From: Symmetrospora coprosmae
Lineage: Eukaryota; Basidiomycota; Cystobasidiomycetes; Symmetrosporaceae
Assembly (NCBI GenBank): GCA_008802785.1
Contig: VUYT01000018.1
Coordinates: 62,001-126,000, forward strand
DNA: 64,000 nt
Direction of reading: 5' to 3'
The notes under the pieces are model-generated. The model was not told where the DNA came from. It saw only the letters and a list, made by a program, of their open reading frames with translations, and ran no database searches. The position numbers and the translations under genes were made by a program. Shown piece by piece: positions 12,022 to 23,900 of this stretch (within the stretch, counting starts at the first letter, position 1; the number at the start of each line of letters is the position of its first letter).

Positions 12022-12688
12022 CCTGCTTGTTGTGTGGGATGAGGATGTGGGCGCGTCAGAGCTGTGGACGAACGAGTGTGCTACACGACGGGGACCAGTG
12101 ACTGACCTGCTGCTGTGGATCAGCTGGCGAGTCTGCACTTATTTATCGCTTGGGACTTGTCGGTGCCTGGACAAGGTGCAGCGAGCGGAGGCAAGGGCAG
12201 GCAGGCAGGGGCAGGGGCAGAGGACAGGACGCACGGACGGACGCGGCCTAGGATGGGCGCACAGGACGCTATACACGGTGCACTGAGAGCAAGGGGGGGG
12301 GGGGGGGGATGGGGCAGTTAGCTGTGCGATTAGCATCGACCGCGACACCCGCACTGTCTATACATGTAGGCAGTTCTGAGTCTGCGGCATACTGCACGGC
12401 GTGCGGCGGGTGGTGGCAACGCGACCGTGACGCTGGACAAGCAGGCACCCAGCTGATTCTGGAGACGAGGGCTGCAAAGACAGCAGGACTGGATGTGCAC
12501 ACTGCTGATGGCAAGTCTCTATGCACAAATATTGAGCTCCTGCTCGCCTGATCCCATATTCCAGAAATATCGAAGCCAACGCGGGATGGATGGACTGCGG
12601 GCCGACTTCCACCTGCGTCACTCTCTGTCTCGCCGCCTAGCCCTCCTGCTTTGCACTCTCCAACACCATCACCCCACCTTTGGCCAGC
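12022..12688. promoter_or_regulatory. Divergent intergenic region (mS38 / phosphatidylserine synthase)
   Basis: 667 bases between two divergent start codons, expected to hold both promoters. It contains an uninterrupted run of 16 G (12293-12308). A TATA-like tatttat lies about 120 bases upstream of the mS38 ATG. No gene was seen. Confidence 0.45.
12293..12308. repeat. Homopolymer run of 16 guanines
   Basis: Sixteen consecutive G in the divergent mS38/PSS spacer. Such a run is prone to length change and sequencing error, and can form G-quadruplex-like structure. Confidence 0.85.
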
Positions 12689-13862
12689 ATGTCCAACACG
12701 AGTGATCTCAGACAGCGCAACAAGGTCCAGATCGATGGCCAGGAGACCAAGCTGGTGGGTTGAGCCATTCCTGAGGGTGACAGGCCCCAGACCGACGTCA
12801 GAGGGGCGTGTGCAGAGGCGGACGGCGCCGCTGCAGACGGGTCAGCCAGCATGAAAGGGACGTGTCTGACGTGCAATTGCATCATCTCCTCCGTGTGTGT
12901 GTGCGTTCCCACAGACCGCAGGAGAAGCCAAGCAGCTGAAGCAGTTGTGAGTGTGTGCCTTGCAATGCTGGTCGACCTGCGCGGTCCCGGTTCTGCGAGT
13001 CCCGGTGCGTCAGACCACGTTCTGACGACGTCTTCCCCGCTTCCCCCTCCCGCAAACAGCATCAACGATGAAGGCCACTTCAGCCTCGTTCGGAACTTCC
13101 GCCTCGCAGACTGCGTCACAATCATGAACGGCGTCTGCGGCTCGCTCTCCGTCTTCAACAGCGGCAAGTACCTCCTCACGAGCAACATCAACTATCTTTG
13201 GTGGGCGAGCCATCCCTTCTGCCCAGAGAGTGCACCGCAGAGTCTCGCTTTGACATCGCGTCGTATGTCTACAGGATCGCGCTATGGGCTCCACTTGCTG
13301 GGATGCTCTTTGACGCTCTCGATGGCAAGGTCGCCAGGTGGAGGAACGAGAGCAGTATGCTCGGACAGGAGCTCGACAGTCTGGCGGATTCGGTACGCTA
13401 TTAGCATGCTCTCCTGACCATCACGCACATGCAGGACCGGGCTCATTCGTGTCGTGATCTGTCCCGCAGATCTCGTTCGGCGTGGCCCCGGCCTTCTTGG
13501 GCTTCGCCCTCGGCCTGCGCAGCACAGCCGACATCTTCATCCTGACGGCCTTCATTTGCTGCGGCATTGCCCGCCTGGCGCGGTTCAACGCGACAATCGC
13601 GCTCCAGCCAAAGGACAGCACCGGCAAGATTTCGTACTTCGAAGGTCTCCCCATCCCGTCCTCCCTCGTCCTCGTCGGGTGCATGGCCGCGTGCGTCTTC
13701 ACGGGCAACTTTGAGCGCCTCGGCGATGCAAAGACTGGACTGCCAGGAGGTCTCGTCATGCCCCTCGTCGACACCCCACTCGAGATGCACTGGATCTCGG
13801 TCATTTTCGCCGTATGGGCAGCCCTCATGGTGTCAAAGACGATTCACATTCCCAAGCCGTGA
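12689..13862 (+). CDS. CHO1: CDP-diacylglycerol-serine O-phosphatidyltransferase (phosphatidylserine synthase)
   Basis: An ER membrane enzyme that makes phosphatidylserine from CDP-diacylglycerol and serine. ATG 12689-12691 starts MSNTSDLRQRNKVQ. Small exons follow (TAGEAKQLKQF, then INDEGHFSLVRNFRLADCVT), then an exon ending at NINYLW. The next exon carries the CDP-alcohol phosphatidyltransferase signature D-G-x2-A-R-x8-G-x3-D-x3-D, seen as DGKVARWRNESSMLGQELDS plus LAD, which binds CDP and Mg2+. The last exon begins ISFGVAPAFLG and has several membrane segments and GIARLARFN, ending at TAA... actually TGA 13860-13862. Four introns, all GT-AG, keep frame. About 285 residues, like other fungal Cho1 proteins. 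The NDEGHFSLVRNF motif is typical of the eukaryotic-type PSS seen in fungi. Confidence 0.93.
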
Positions 13863-14150
13863 AGGGCATTCTTTCCGTCTGTGAGCGGGGCCGCTCGATT
13901 CCGAAAGCGATGAAACCGGTCCGCCGAAAAGCAGTATTGGCATGTGTGGCCGCGATGTATGCGGCGGGGCGAGGCTGCTAGTGCTAGGTCATATCGGGAA
14001 GACGGTATTTGTCAAATACACGCCAAGTATACCCCCCGTCGAATGCACGTATCTCCCGAAGTCGACGCATGCTTGGCTCTCTCTGAGCTTGCCCATCTCT
14101 ACTAATGATACACTCCTCTCACTTCGCTACTGCTCACTCGCCTACAACGC

Positions 14151-15807
14151 TCAGACAGCGGTTACCGTCGCAGCACTATCGGCAATGAGCGGCCTCCCTT
14201 CATCCAATTCCTTTCTGAAGAAGAGTCTCGCAATGTCCAGCGCCTGCTCCGCCGACTCTGCTATCCGCGTGCAGTCGCAGTCCTTCGTCCATGTCTCATG
14301 GTATGCGACATTCTTGCCAAGCTTTGAGTCAAGCAGGATGTGCGGCGTCCCGAGCATTGTGGACAGAATATGTGCTGCGGCAAAGAGTAACGCGAGGTTA
14401 GCCACCATCGCGTCCATAGCTGACAGCACGTCAAGGCAAGCTCACCGTGCAGCCGATCCGTGATTACGAGACTCGCCTCCGCTAGGATCTCGAAGCCCTG
14501 CATTGCCTTGGTGCTGAAGGAGCGCCCAGGGAGGTCGCAGGTCAGCTGCTGCAGACCCCCGAGAGACTTGCTAGACTCACTGCGCTACCGCATCGCGATC
14601 CTTCGGCGTCGAGATCCGCGGCATTGGGATCCTGTTCCAGTCGACCTTGCGCACAGTCACCTCCAGATCATCTGCCAGGCGGTACGCGCTGATGCCATCC
14701 GGGACCGGCCACTCTGACGTCCTCTCCGCATCCTGCCGCGACAGGATGAGGATGTCAAATTTCTTGGGCGTTCGTCGCCGGATGTCGGGCCGCGAGCCAA
14801 ACATAAAGGCGATGTCAGGGGCTATGAGACGCATTCCGAGGTCAGCTGACGATCATGTGTATGCAGGTCGGAGTGCTGAGGCTCACTCAGCGTGCAGTTC
14901 ACGCCGACCGGGTCCAGGTTGCCCATACACCAGTCCTGAGACCGCTGATCACGGGCACCGACCTGCATATTGTCGTGTGCTCCGTACGAGTCTACGGTGA
15001 TCTTGATCGAACGAGGCTGCAGGAGACACGGGCTGGTCGTCAGCGATGTCACAGGTCCTGCTCGGGCGCGTCCTATGCCATGTGTTTCTCGCTTACCTTG
15101 GTCATCCAGATGCTTTGTGGGAAAGACCGAATAGGATAGTTGTGCATTGCCGCAACCATCGCCGGTCGGTTCGCCTGGTCGTCCCACTGTACACCGACGC
15201 AGTGTAGTCAGTACGCGTGCATGTTGGTGGCAAGACGTGACGCGAGTCTGTGCCCGGGACCCACATAGTAGTCGTTGAAGTTGCCGCCCCCTGCTATGGC
15301 TACTGCCGACTCCTTCGAGTACTGCTTCATTGCTCCGTCCCATGCCTCCTTGTCGCAGCCCTTTGTATAGTACCTGCAGACCTGCATTGTGCGGATCCCG
15401 AGGATGTTTAGGAGGATCTGCTGCGCTGCCCAGATGGCGGCGTCGCCTTTGTTCTCCGTATTCAGGTAACCCAGGATATTGACGGCGCGGATGCCGTGGA
15501 ACCAGTCAGAGTACGTGTCGATGAGTCGGCGGCGGAGGTCCTCGACAATATCCTCGCACCCAACGCTCGGGGGCGTGTCGACACGGTAGGAGACGGGCAG
15601 CGCCAGTGCGGACGACCCGCCAGCGGTGCGGGAGGACGACAGTGATAGCCGAGAGGCGGCTGCTGCACGCAGGTCGCTGGTGTCGGCACGCCAGACGAAG
15701 ACGACAAAGAGGGCGGCGGCGGCGAGAGCGCTTAGCTGGAGCAATCTGCTTCGACCTTTGCGGCCTCCGCTAGAAGGGCCAGGCAGAAGTGGAGACTCGA
15801 GGCGCAT
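14151..15807 (-). CDS. Polysaccharide pyruvyl transferase-like type II membrane protein
   Basis: A candidate ketal-pyruvate transferase acting on sugars in the Golgi lumen (compare Pvg1 of fission yeast, which pyruvylates galactose). ATG 15807-15805 gives a short basic cytosolic tail and one signal-anchor helix (LLQLSALAAAALFVVFVW). Next comes a Ser-rich stem, then the family core: NILGYLNTENKGDAAIWAAQ, AVAIAGGGNFNDYY, FPQSIWM, and near the C-terminus ASLVITDRLHGHILSTMLG. The D-R-L-H-G-H block is the best conserved part of the PS_pyruv_trans fold. Four or more introns; stop 14153-14151. A more upstream in-frame ATG exists but would put the anchor deep in the chain, so I prefer this start. It neighbours other membrane-anchored glycan enzymes. 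The acceptor sugar is unknown. Confidence 0.85.
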
Positions 15808-16076
15808 TGCTACTCTTGTCACTGCGCGGTGGGACTGGACCCGATGGGCTGTGATTTCCGTCGGCACCCTGATTGTCCAGCGGAGTTGACGGGACTCTGA
15901 GATGGAGACGCGTCGACTCGACGCGTGGGCTGACCGGCAAGACGAAATTGTGACGGATGCAGAGACTGAGCAGAACACGCAAGAAGAACGATGCTGACCT
16001 GCGGAACTTCTGTCGATGGCAACTGACAATGCTACATGTGCCCTGCAAGCCGGCTTTCAATAAATCGAAGCGGATC

Positions 16077-18045
16077 CTACCGCGTCACAACTGCCTGGAT
16101 CCTGAACAGAGTCCCGCCTGCTTTCCCTTTTTCCGACCGACATGTTATCGTGTGCTGCCCTGGCGAGATATCATCCCACATCTCGGCTGTGTGCTCGAAT
16201 GTCGAGGCCTGCCAGTCTGGCCAGTGAGCCTCGATGCGGCGGAGGCGCTCAATCCGGGTGTCGTCGTCGACCCAGCAAATGACATCACCGAAAGCTGGAT
16301 CCTTCGTTCGCCAGTACATGAAGCCAACAAGGCCAGTGTCGACGTGGAAAGCGAAGGTCTGAGATGCTCTGAGGGATTAGGCCACTGCAACAAGTACGGC
16401 AGGCAGACGAAACGCGCGGCTCACCACCTCGGACCCCGCGTCGGTCGCTTCGAAGCTCTTCTTGTCATTGTGCGAGACAGCCTCCCATCCGACAGCCTTG
16501 ACCGGCTTGAGGGGATCCCGCACAGACGTGATGGACTTGCAGAAAGGCCGGAGATGCGGCACGGTCTTTGTCTCCGACCACTGGTCGAGCAGACCGAGCT
16601 GATGGAGCGGCAATAGGTATCAGCCAGGGTCTCAGGGCTTTGGTGCTGTACCTGAAGCTCACCCTAGGCATAACGCCGACAATATCTTGGCCTGGCCAAA
16701 TCCGATTCTCAGGCAGCTGCTCGACTGGACCATCCCGCTGAAGCATGCAAAATTGTTCTCGAAGATATGCGACGACCATGCTGCGAATGATGAAGCAGTA
16801 TTATGAGCTACACCATCATGAACGAGTCCATGCTGTTCTACTCACTCTCCCATGGCTCGATGACCGTGAACGTTCATATGACGCGTGTCGAGGTCGCTGC
16901 AGGACCGCAGACAACGAGTCAGCACCGACCTCGTACAAATGTGCAAGATCTAAAGGAGGTGCCCTTACTCTGCCCAATTTAAGAAGAATGTTCCAACTTG
17001 ATCCGTGTGGCGCATGAGGTGAGGCAGGAGGAAGTTGCGTATGGTGATTTGGGGCTGGCCAGCACTTGTCTGTCAGCCCTAGACCTGAAGACACATTCTT
17101 CACGTTTTCGAGCCGCAGAAACTGACCACGTCGAACCACTGATTCAAGGGAGTCGTCTGCCTCCAGCCATGGGTCATATCGTTGCTGAAAGAGCTCGAGA
17201 CTGTCAGGACCCGCTTCACGTCAGAAGCGCGTCGGATAAACCCACAAGATGAGAGCGAAGACGCTCATGTAGATGACGGCTGGCTGATTGGGCATGTCCA
17301 GCAGGGTCCGGTACAAGGCTTCCGTGCCCTCAAAGGAGAGCTGGCTGGGCTCGTGATGGTTGATGTCTAGCTCCATGAGGATGAGGTCTGCATCTTCTGG
17401 TACCGTCTCCAATACGCAGTAGCTGAACCAGAATGCCGTAGTCGCCGGGATGGCCGAGTCGAGGTTGATCTCGTGCTCCGCGCCAGGGAAGGTGTCGAGG
17501 AACCATTGATGTATGATGTAGTACATGTAGTTCTTGGAAGTGAACGGTGGCTTGACGCCATGACCCGTCGACACGGATCCCCCAACCACGGCAATCTTGA
17601 TCTTCTGCCCGCTCCTCGCCTTCTGGAGGACGCGCCTGACCCGGTCGCCGGTCCCTTCGTACGCTCGACTGAGACGGATATTGTTCTGCCCGTACTCCTT
17701 GACGAGCGGGTCGTTGGGCAGGTCTGCGACTCTGCAATTGGCGAGCGAGTCCCCAAATCCCGGTGGAGACGGCTTGACGGGTGGAACGGTGACCGCCGGG
17801 GCACACCGCTTGCTGTCGAATTCGTGGTCGTCCTCCTTGGCTTGGAAGTCATGGTAGAAGACGCGCTGCAGGGCATTTGCGACGGGATAGGAGGAAGGGT
17901 ATGAGAATCGGAGTCCGGTCCTGCTGCCGGTCTTCGAGGTCGGGTCCAGCCCTGTTGCTTCGCTTGGATGGGTGACGAGGGTGCTGATGAGCAGCACGAC
18001 GAAGAGCATGAAGAGCAGAACGAGCATGGGGCGGCGTCGTGCCAT
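16077..18045 (-). CDS. Membrane-anchored SGNH-type hydrolase/acyltransferase, paralog 1
   Basis: ATG 18045-18043 opens a short basic tail and a single anchor (MLVLLFMLFVVLLISTLV). A lumenal domain of about 500 residues follows. SGNH-type blocks are visible: IKIAVVGGSVSTGHGV (nucleophile Ser region), EINLDSAIPATTAFWFSYC, ADLILMELDINHHEP, and DDLDTRHMNVHGHRAMG (Asp-x-x-His block). The C-terminal part contains MYWRTKDPAFGDVICWVDDD and a small beta-rich end; stop 16079-16077. All introns I could place are GT-AG and keep the frame collinear with the paralog at 25.1-27.1 kb, so both look intact. SGNH enzymes often add or remove acetyl groups on glycans. Which reaction this one performs is inference only. 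Confidence 0.8.
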
Positions 18046-18661
18046 GGTGCTGCCGTGTGTCGCGCGTGCTGTCCTGCAGCGCTCGCTCTCTGGAGCTGGA
18101 TGTAACGGTCTCAGCCGGCCAGCTCTCAGGATAGGATGTCAGTCGAGCAGGAAGGACGCAGCAATGGAGACGAGAGCAACACAGAGCTGTAGATTTCCTG
18201 CATCAATTGACTGGCCTCGCCTGCCCCTTGTCACCATGCATCTTCCGTGGTCCCGGTGCGTGCCTCGATTTGGGAAGGAGGAGGCAGGCAGAGGCTGGTG
18301 GGCGAGCTCTGGCAGGGTAGGTGGCGATTTCAGGCTGAGCACCTTGATCACCTTGCTCACCTGGACAAGCTCTGGAACCGGCCTATAGTAGTGACACGGT
18401 GCCTAATCCAAGCTGTATCGCTGCCTGCTCAGCGACCGAATATATTTCTCTAACTTAGGTCAGCCCGGGAGTTTCCCGCAAGCACAGTCACAGCCATCTC
18501 CGAGATGCGGAGGCCTCTATCCGACAACATCAATGACTGCATATCCCGAGCGGTGTGCAAGCATGGCTCGCTCACCGAGTGCTGTCCTTCCGTAAGCATG
18601 CGTATCACGTACCCGGCACATACAGTCGCTGACAGGTGTTTCTCCTGCCCCGCATGACCAC
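18046..18661. other. Intergenic: SGNH paralog 1 promoter and GT43-like 3' flank
   Basis: 616 bases between two same-strand genes. No additional gene, repeat or recognisable element was seen apart from short chance frames. Confidence 0.4.
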
Positions 18662-20370
18662 TCACGCAGGCAAATTCGCCTTTGGGTCATCCATCCAGTT
18701 ATGCCAGACAAAGCGGCACTGAGAGTATAGGACTATCAGCGTTATGCTCGACCTGCCATCTGATTTCTGGACAACTCGCCTTTTCGGTCGCACTGTCGGG
18801 ACAGAGCGGTTCGATGTCATCCCGACTCTTCATGATTTGTGCGAGGAACTCGCTGCGGACAGTCACGGAACGTATTGAGAAAGTCCCACCCCTTCTGAGC
18901 AAGCCGCAGTCGCACGCACCTCTCACCGCCAAAGTCGTTGGCCGGGATGTATCGCGGCGGGTGCACTGGCCGTCCGTCGCCAATGACAGAAGAGTTGATG
19001 CTAAAGCCGCCCATGTCAATAGGGAACAAGCGGTTTGGCAAGCCGCCCACGATCCAGTCCTTGACCTTGCCGCCCTGGAAGATCGGGCCCTGTGTGCGAA
19101 GACGATTGGGGTCAGCATGAAAGCGCAAGCGGAGATAGCGATAGGGCGAGCGCAGAAGGAAGACCTACCTCCCACAGCGATTTATCGCCTCCGAGGTTGC
19201 CAACCTGGAACAGCGTCGCTCGCTGGACCTTCCAGATCCGTCTCAACAGCTCTGGCATGACTCTGCAAGCGGGAGAAAGTCGTGCATAAGCAACGACAAG
19301 GTGCGGTGCGCTTACAGCACTGATCGTACTCACTTGCTGTCGTCATCGACGTTCAGCACTGGGCCATCTCCGAAGAAGGTATCGCGGAGGACATGGACAG
19401 CCCGCTCTGCAGCGTTCCATTGCGCGTTGCCGTAGAAGTTGGTAGGCCCGTGGGCAAAGTACAAGTAGGCTGCAGGGACAAGGCGTGGCCTGAGGTCAGT
19501 CTTCCGGGGCTCCGTGCAGACGACATCCTCAAGCGTGGATGCCGACTCACGAATACCGCTAGAGCGCATCTGAGTATCAAGGGTGGGATTGATGTGGTCG
19601 CCGTCCTCGATGAGTATCCAGATGAGCTGCCTGTCTTCCGGCTGCAGACGCTGCGCAACAGCCACAGGATCGCTGTACCCGCCTTCACGCACAAGATCCC
19701 AGTACTGCTTGACAGTCTCCTCGTGTCGAAGAAAGTACTTGAGGCGCCTCTCAGTGGCCTTGAGCCTGCCTCCGTCGCCAGTCCGCGTGTACATGTACAA
19801 CGTGGGCTTGCCGTGAGCCAGGCCTTGAAAGTTGAGCGAGATGAGGTTGTCCGGGCAGGTGAGCCAGGAGGTGAAAAGGCGCGAGGTGGCCGTATCTGGC
19901 AACAACTCTGGATGCAGCCAGAGGAACTGCTGAATCTCGCTGGAGAGGTAGCGCTTGATCGTGCGCTTTGCAGCGCGAGGGTGACGCGCTTCCTGCAGTG
20001 TCGGCAGCGCGACAGAGGAGAATCGAGGCGAGAGGCTGAACGAGCCGGGCATGCTGCAATTGCACTCTGGGCATATCGATTCGAGCTCGGCAGGCGACTC
20101 TGCTGCTGGCGAGGAGTGCGACATGAGAAAGTCTCCCAGGCGGGTGCCTCCCAGCTGCTTTTCGAGAACCGTTGTCGGCGGCGCGGCCGAGCCGCAAATG
20201 AAGAGCACAAGGAGGGCGCTACCTATGATGAGGAGAACGCCTCGCGGCGTCCAGCGCCGAGCACCAGCTACGCTGTACGCTCTATCGTCGACGGGCGGAT
20301 AGCTGTCGAAGCGTCTGTGCTGCGGTGAGTAGGCGTACGAGCCATTGTCTGCTGAGGAGAGGGGCTGCAT
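18662..20370 (-). CDS. GT43-like glycosyltransferase (beta-1,3-glucuronosyltransferase fold), type II membrane protein
   Basis: ATG 20370-20368 gives a hydrophilic tail of about 45 residues and an anchor (GVLLIIGSALLVLFICG). A Cys-containing stem follows. The catalytic part matches the GT43 pattern in order: GNAQWNAAERAVHVLR, a D-D-D metal site in VLNVDDDSKVMPELLRRIW, RATLFQVGNLGG, GPIFQGGKVKDWIVG, FPIDMGGFSIN, then GGESEFLAQIM holding the expected catalytic Glu. The last exon reads CRFVWHNWMDDPK and stops at 18664-18662. Exon 1 ends at 19551, exon 2 spans 19469-19334, and later introns keep frame. The final intron appears to use a GC donor (AAG|gcgagt). Ignoring it gives an alternative stop at 18699-18701 and loses the conserved V-W-H tail. 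GT43 enzymes transfer glucuronate or xylose from UDP-sugars; donor and acceptor here are unknown. Confidence 0.8.
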
Positions 20371-20999
20371 CCCGCTGAGAACGAGTGCGCACTGGCAGCA
20401 CTATGTATAGGAAGGTGAGCGGCTCAAGACAGACAGGCAGTCGGTCAGTCAGTGTCAGCTCCATGCTGGAAGCTCCCACTGCCGTCGCTGCCGCAGCCCC
20501 TTGCGCTCGGGCCCATCGTCGCTTTGGGCGTTGGACCGACGGCGAAGAGGACGGCGCGGAAGGGAAGCGAGAACGGACCCCCGCTCCTCGTACGCGGAGG
20601 TTCGCTCGGTCATGCTCGATGCTGGCAAGCCTGACGATCAGTGCCTTTGCTGATGCTGTACTGTATCGTTGCTTCATGCGTGTGCAGAGCAGTTGGCGTC
20701 TGGAAGACCCCCCCGTGTGCAGCAGGCCCGCAGCGTCGTCACGCACATCTCCGCCGGCAGAGCATTCGGAATACATCGGAAAGTGCAGTACGACTGCCTC
20801 CCTCACGTACCATTACAAGTGGACTTCTGCTTGCAAACGTGCGAGTCGCATTGAGCAGTTTCGCCACGACGTCAGCGGCCTCTGCACGCGTCTCGTGACT
20901 TGGAGGTTCCGTCTCTTCAGACTCTCTAGCACAGCATACAAGCGACACATTCGCAGCACATTGTGCCGTGTTGACCACACTATAGCAGGCGAGGCAGCC
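20371..20999. promoter_or_regulatory. Divergent intergenic region (GT43-like / BTB-CAP-Gly gene)
   Basis: 629 bases between divergent starts, probably holding both promoters. A tatgtata element sits about 30 bases upstream of the GT43-like ATG. Long overlapping open frames on both strands lack family resemblance. Confidence 0.4.
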
Positions 21000-23900
21000 A
21001 TGCCCCCGAGCAGCGGCTCCCCTAGTCATGCTGGAGTCGCAAAAGCGGTCCGAGCGAGCAGGGCAGCCTGGATCAACGACCTGCGCCTCCTGCTCGGAGA
21101 GGCGCGCACACGCAATGGCGACGTCTGCTGGCGGGTGGAAGGGAACGATGACGAGATTTACGGTCACAAAGGTGCGGACAGACCCGCTCTACTGCATCAA
21201 TGAGCTGTGCTGCGGGCTGTAGCTAAATTGAGGTGACGCTCGAGACAGCACTGTTGTACGCACGAGCGAACGCTGCGTTCCAGACGAAGTTCCTCAACCC
21301 GAACGGCACAATGCGCTTGCAGGCAATCATGTCTGGCTCGCACCTCTCCCTATCCCATCCTAGCTCGCCATCGCCCTCGCCGCCCTCTCCGTCCTCGCCC
21401 ACAGGCAGCCACGGCGGTTTTGCCACACCCTCCACGCAGCTCAAGCCCATAGAGGTCCAAGGCACAGAAGCCGCCTTCTTTCGAGCTCTCCTCGATTTCC
21501 TATACACCTCTTCCACGGACATGAAGGAGGCCTTTACCTTTCTCTTCGAGGATGCGGCGTTCGAGTCGGATCCTATAGAGGCGCAGGACAGGCTGGCAGA
21601 GGTGCGAAGGTACTGCCTCCTTTGCCATCTACCGACTGCGTCTAAACCCTTGCATTCCTCTCCGCAGGACCTCCTATTCGCATGGCGCAGCAAGCTCTTC
21701 GCAGACATTGACATCCAGATCTCCGAGACGCTGGGCGACATCCCCGACGCGTCCCCCGAGGATACCAGTGACCAGGGCGATGGGCATGAAGTCCTCTTCT
21801 CCACGCACCGAGCGATCCTATCCGTACGATGCCCGTACTTTTCGACCATCTTCGCATCGCCCTACTCGGACTCGCAATCGTCCTTGTACACGCTCCCCGG
21901 ACCACCTTTCACTGCTGCCAGCCTGCATTTCACCCTTGGCTACATATACACGGGCTCGCTCTCGCTCAACAGGACATTCGACCTTGACGTCGCCATGCAG
22001 CTCTGGCGATCTTCCGCCTACCTCGAGATGGACCTCCTGCGGAACGAAGTGGAGGCGCGCATTGCGGAGATGTGCCACGACTTTCGCGGATGCTGCAGGC
22101 AGTGTCGAGCGCGAAGTACGCGGGTCTTCTGCTTCTGCTCAGAGCCGGACGTAAATGCGCCAGGTCTGGTCCGACCAGCCCGGGACGTCGTGGTAGCGCG
22201 GTTCGGCGACACCTGGAATCGGGAGATCGGAGAGCTGGACTACGAGACGCAGAAGGAGCTCATCGTTGCCTTGTGCCAGGCTACGACTGCCATATCTACG
22301 ACGATTGCAATGAAGGGCATCCTGTCGCTTCGCACGCGGCTCAGCACAACCCCTCGCAGCGCCACATCGGACCAGTGGATAGATCACCTCGAAGCTATGC
22401 TTGTGCCCCTCGAGGACCGCATTCGGCACTTCCTCCGGACCAGCTTATCCGATGTCGTAGCGTCGCCATCCTTTGCCGAGCTCCTCGATGGGGTGGGCTT
22501 TTCGAACGACGTCCTCGAGGCGGTGCTCGATATGCTCATTCAGTGTCAAACGGAAAAGACGGCTGCTCTCAACTACGAGGTACTGGTCGGCAAGGTGCTT
22601 CTGAGGGAAGAAGGCATTACGATGGATGCGCGGGCTAGAGTTGAAGATGCTAGGCAGGCTCTGCTCAAATACATCAAGAAGAGGTGGCTGGACATCCGAG
22701 CGATAGACGGATTCGAGAGGCTCGAGAACTGGGCTTTGAAGGAGCTGAGCGATGGTGAGTTCTGCTACCGCTGTACACTTGTCGGACGAGCAGGATCTGA
22801 ATAGACGGGGCTCTGTTATGCTCTGCAGAGATCGAACAGCCTGTCGACGATCTGCTAAAGAGCGGTGCGCAAGGTCCAGCTCATCGATCACCGAAAGCAG
22901 GACTTAAAGTTGCGACAGCAAAGGTGCACAAGGTCACAATGGAGAACGATTTCACGCCCTCGCCAGTCGCAGGCGGCCCTTCTTCATTGCGAGCATCTGT
23001 GCTCAACAGGAATGCTGCACGGACGTCCGTGGCGAGCTCGCGTTTCACAACGGGTACAGCTTTGGCAGCTCGAACACCATCTGCGTCCACTTCGACGCCC
23101 GTCCGGTCAGTCCGGCAGTCTGCTTCATCGTCAGTCTCGGCTTCAACATCGTCGCCCGCTGGCAGCACCCCACGCGCAGCGGACGCGCTCGCCTCTGGCT
23201 CCACGACAGTACCCGCGAGAAGCAGAACTACTTCTGCGGCACGAGTAAGGACGCCTAGCCGCAGTACGCCCGCGTCTCCTGCCATACCGGGATCGAGTCC
23301 ATCCCTGCAGGGTCCGAAGCCGCCGCCTACGCCGCCTCTGACCCCACCGCTGCCCTCGCTACCCCTGCCATCTGGAGACGCTCCTTCCCAGGTCGATTCA
23401 CCACCGCCCCCGACGAGAGCTCCACCGCCTCGCCCAAACTCCGCAACTTCACTCAGATCTGCTTCAGGATCCACCTCGGTCAGAATGCCCAGCGGCAGCA
23501 GCACCAAGTCTGTCAGAACATCCGCTGCACCGCGTGGGGCTTCTCGAGCGCCAGGTCAGGCAGCATCGCCAAAGTCGCCGTCCAGGCCGGGGTCCACCTT
23601 CTCGGTGCGGTCGCGGGTGACATCGGCGCCGGGCGAGGTGCCGCCTCTGCCTACGCCTGGGGTAGCGGCAACGACGGCGGCAGCGACGAGAGCGCCTGTA
23701 CCGGTGCAGGCGCCCCGGTCGACCATCGCATCGAGGTTGCGGACGGCTTCCGTCAATAGTGCCCAGTCCATCAAGGCCACTGGCTCTAACGAAGTTGGGA
23801 CCAAACGACCACCTTCAGTGGCATCTACAGCGCCTCGAGCGCGTCCAGCCTCGGTTGCCTCTGTCGCATCAACCAGAACTACCGCTTCGACTCGCGCAGC

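Noticed and set aside
15808-16029. Upstream ATG (16029) extending the pyruvyl transferase by about 74 residues
   Set aside because: It would place the single anchor helix deep in the chain; the ATG at 15807 gives a normal type II topology.
20282-20900. Long frames on both strands between the GT43-like and BTB genes
   Set aside because: They fall in a divergent promoter region and have no recognisable domain; the plus-strand one is only the untranslated extension of BTB exon 1.
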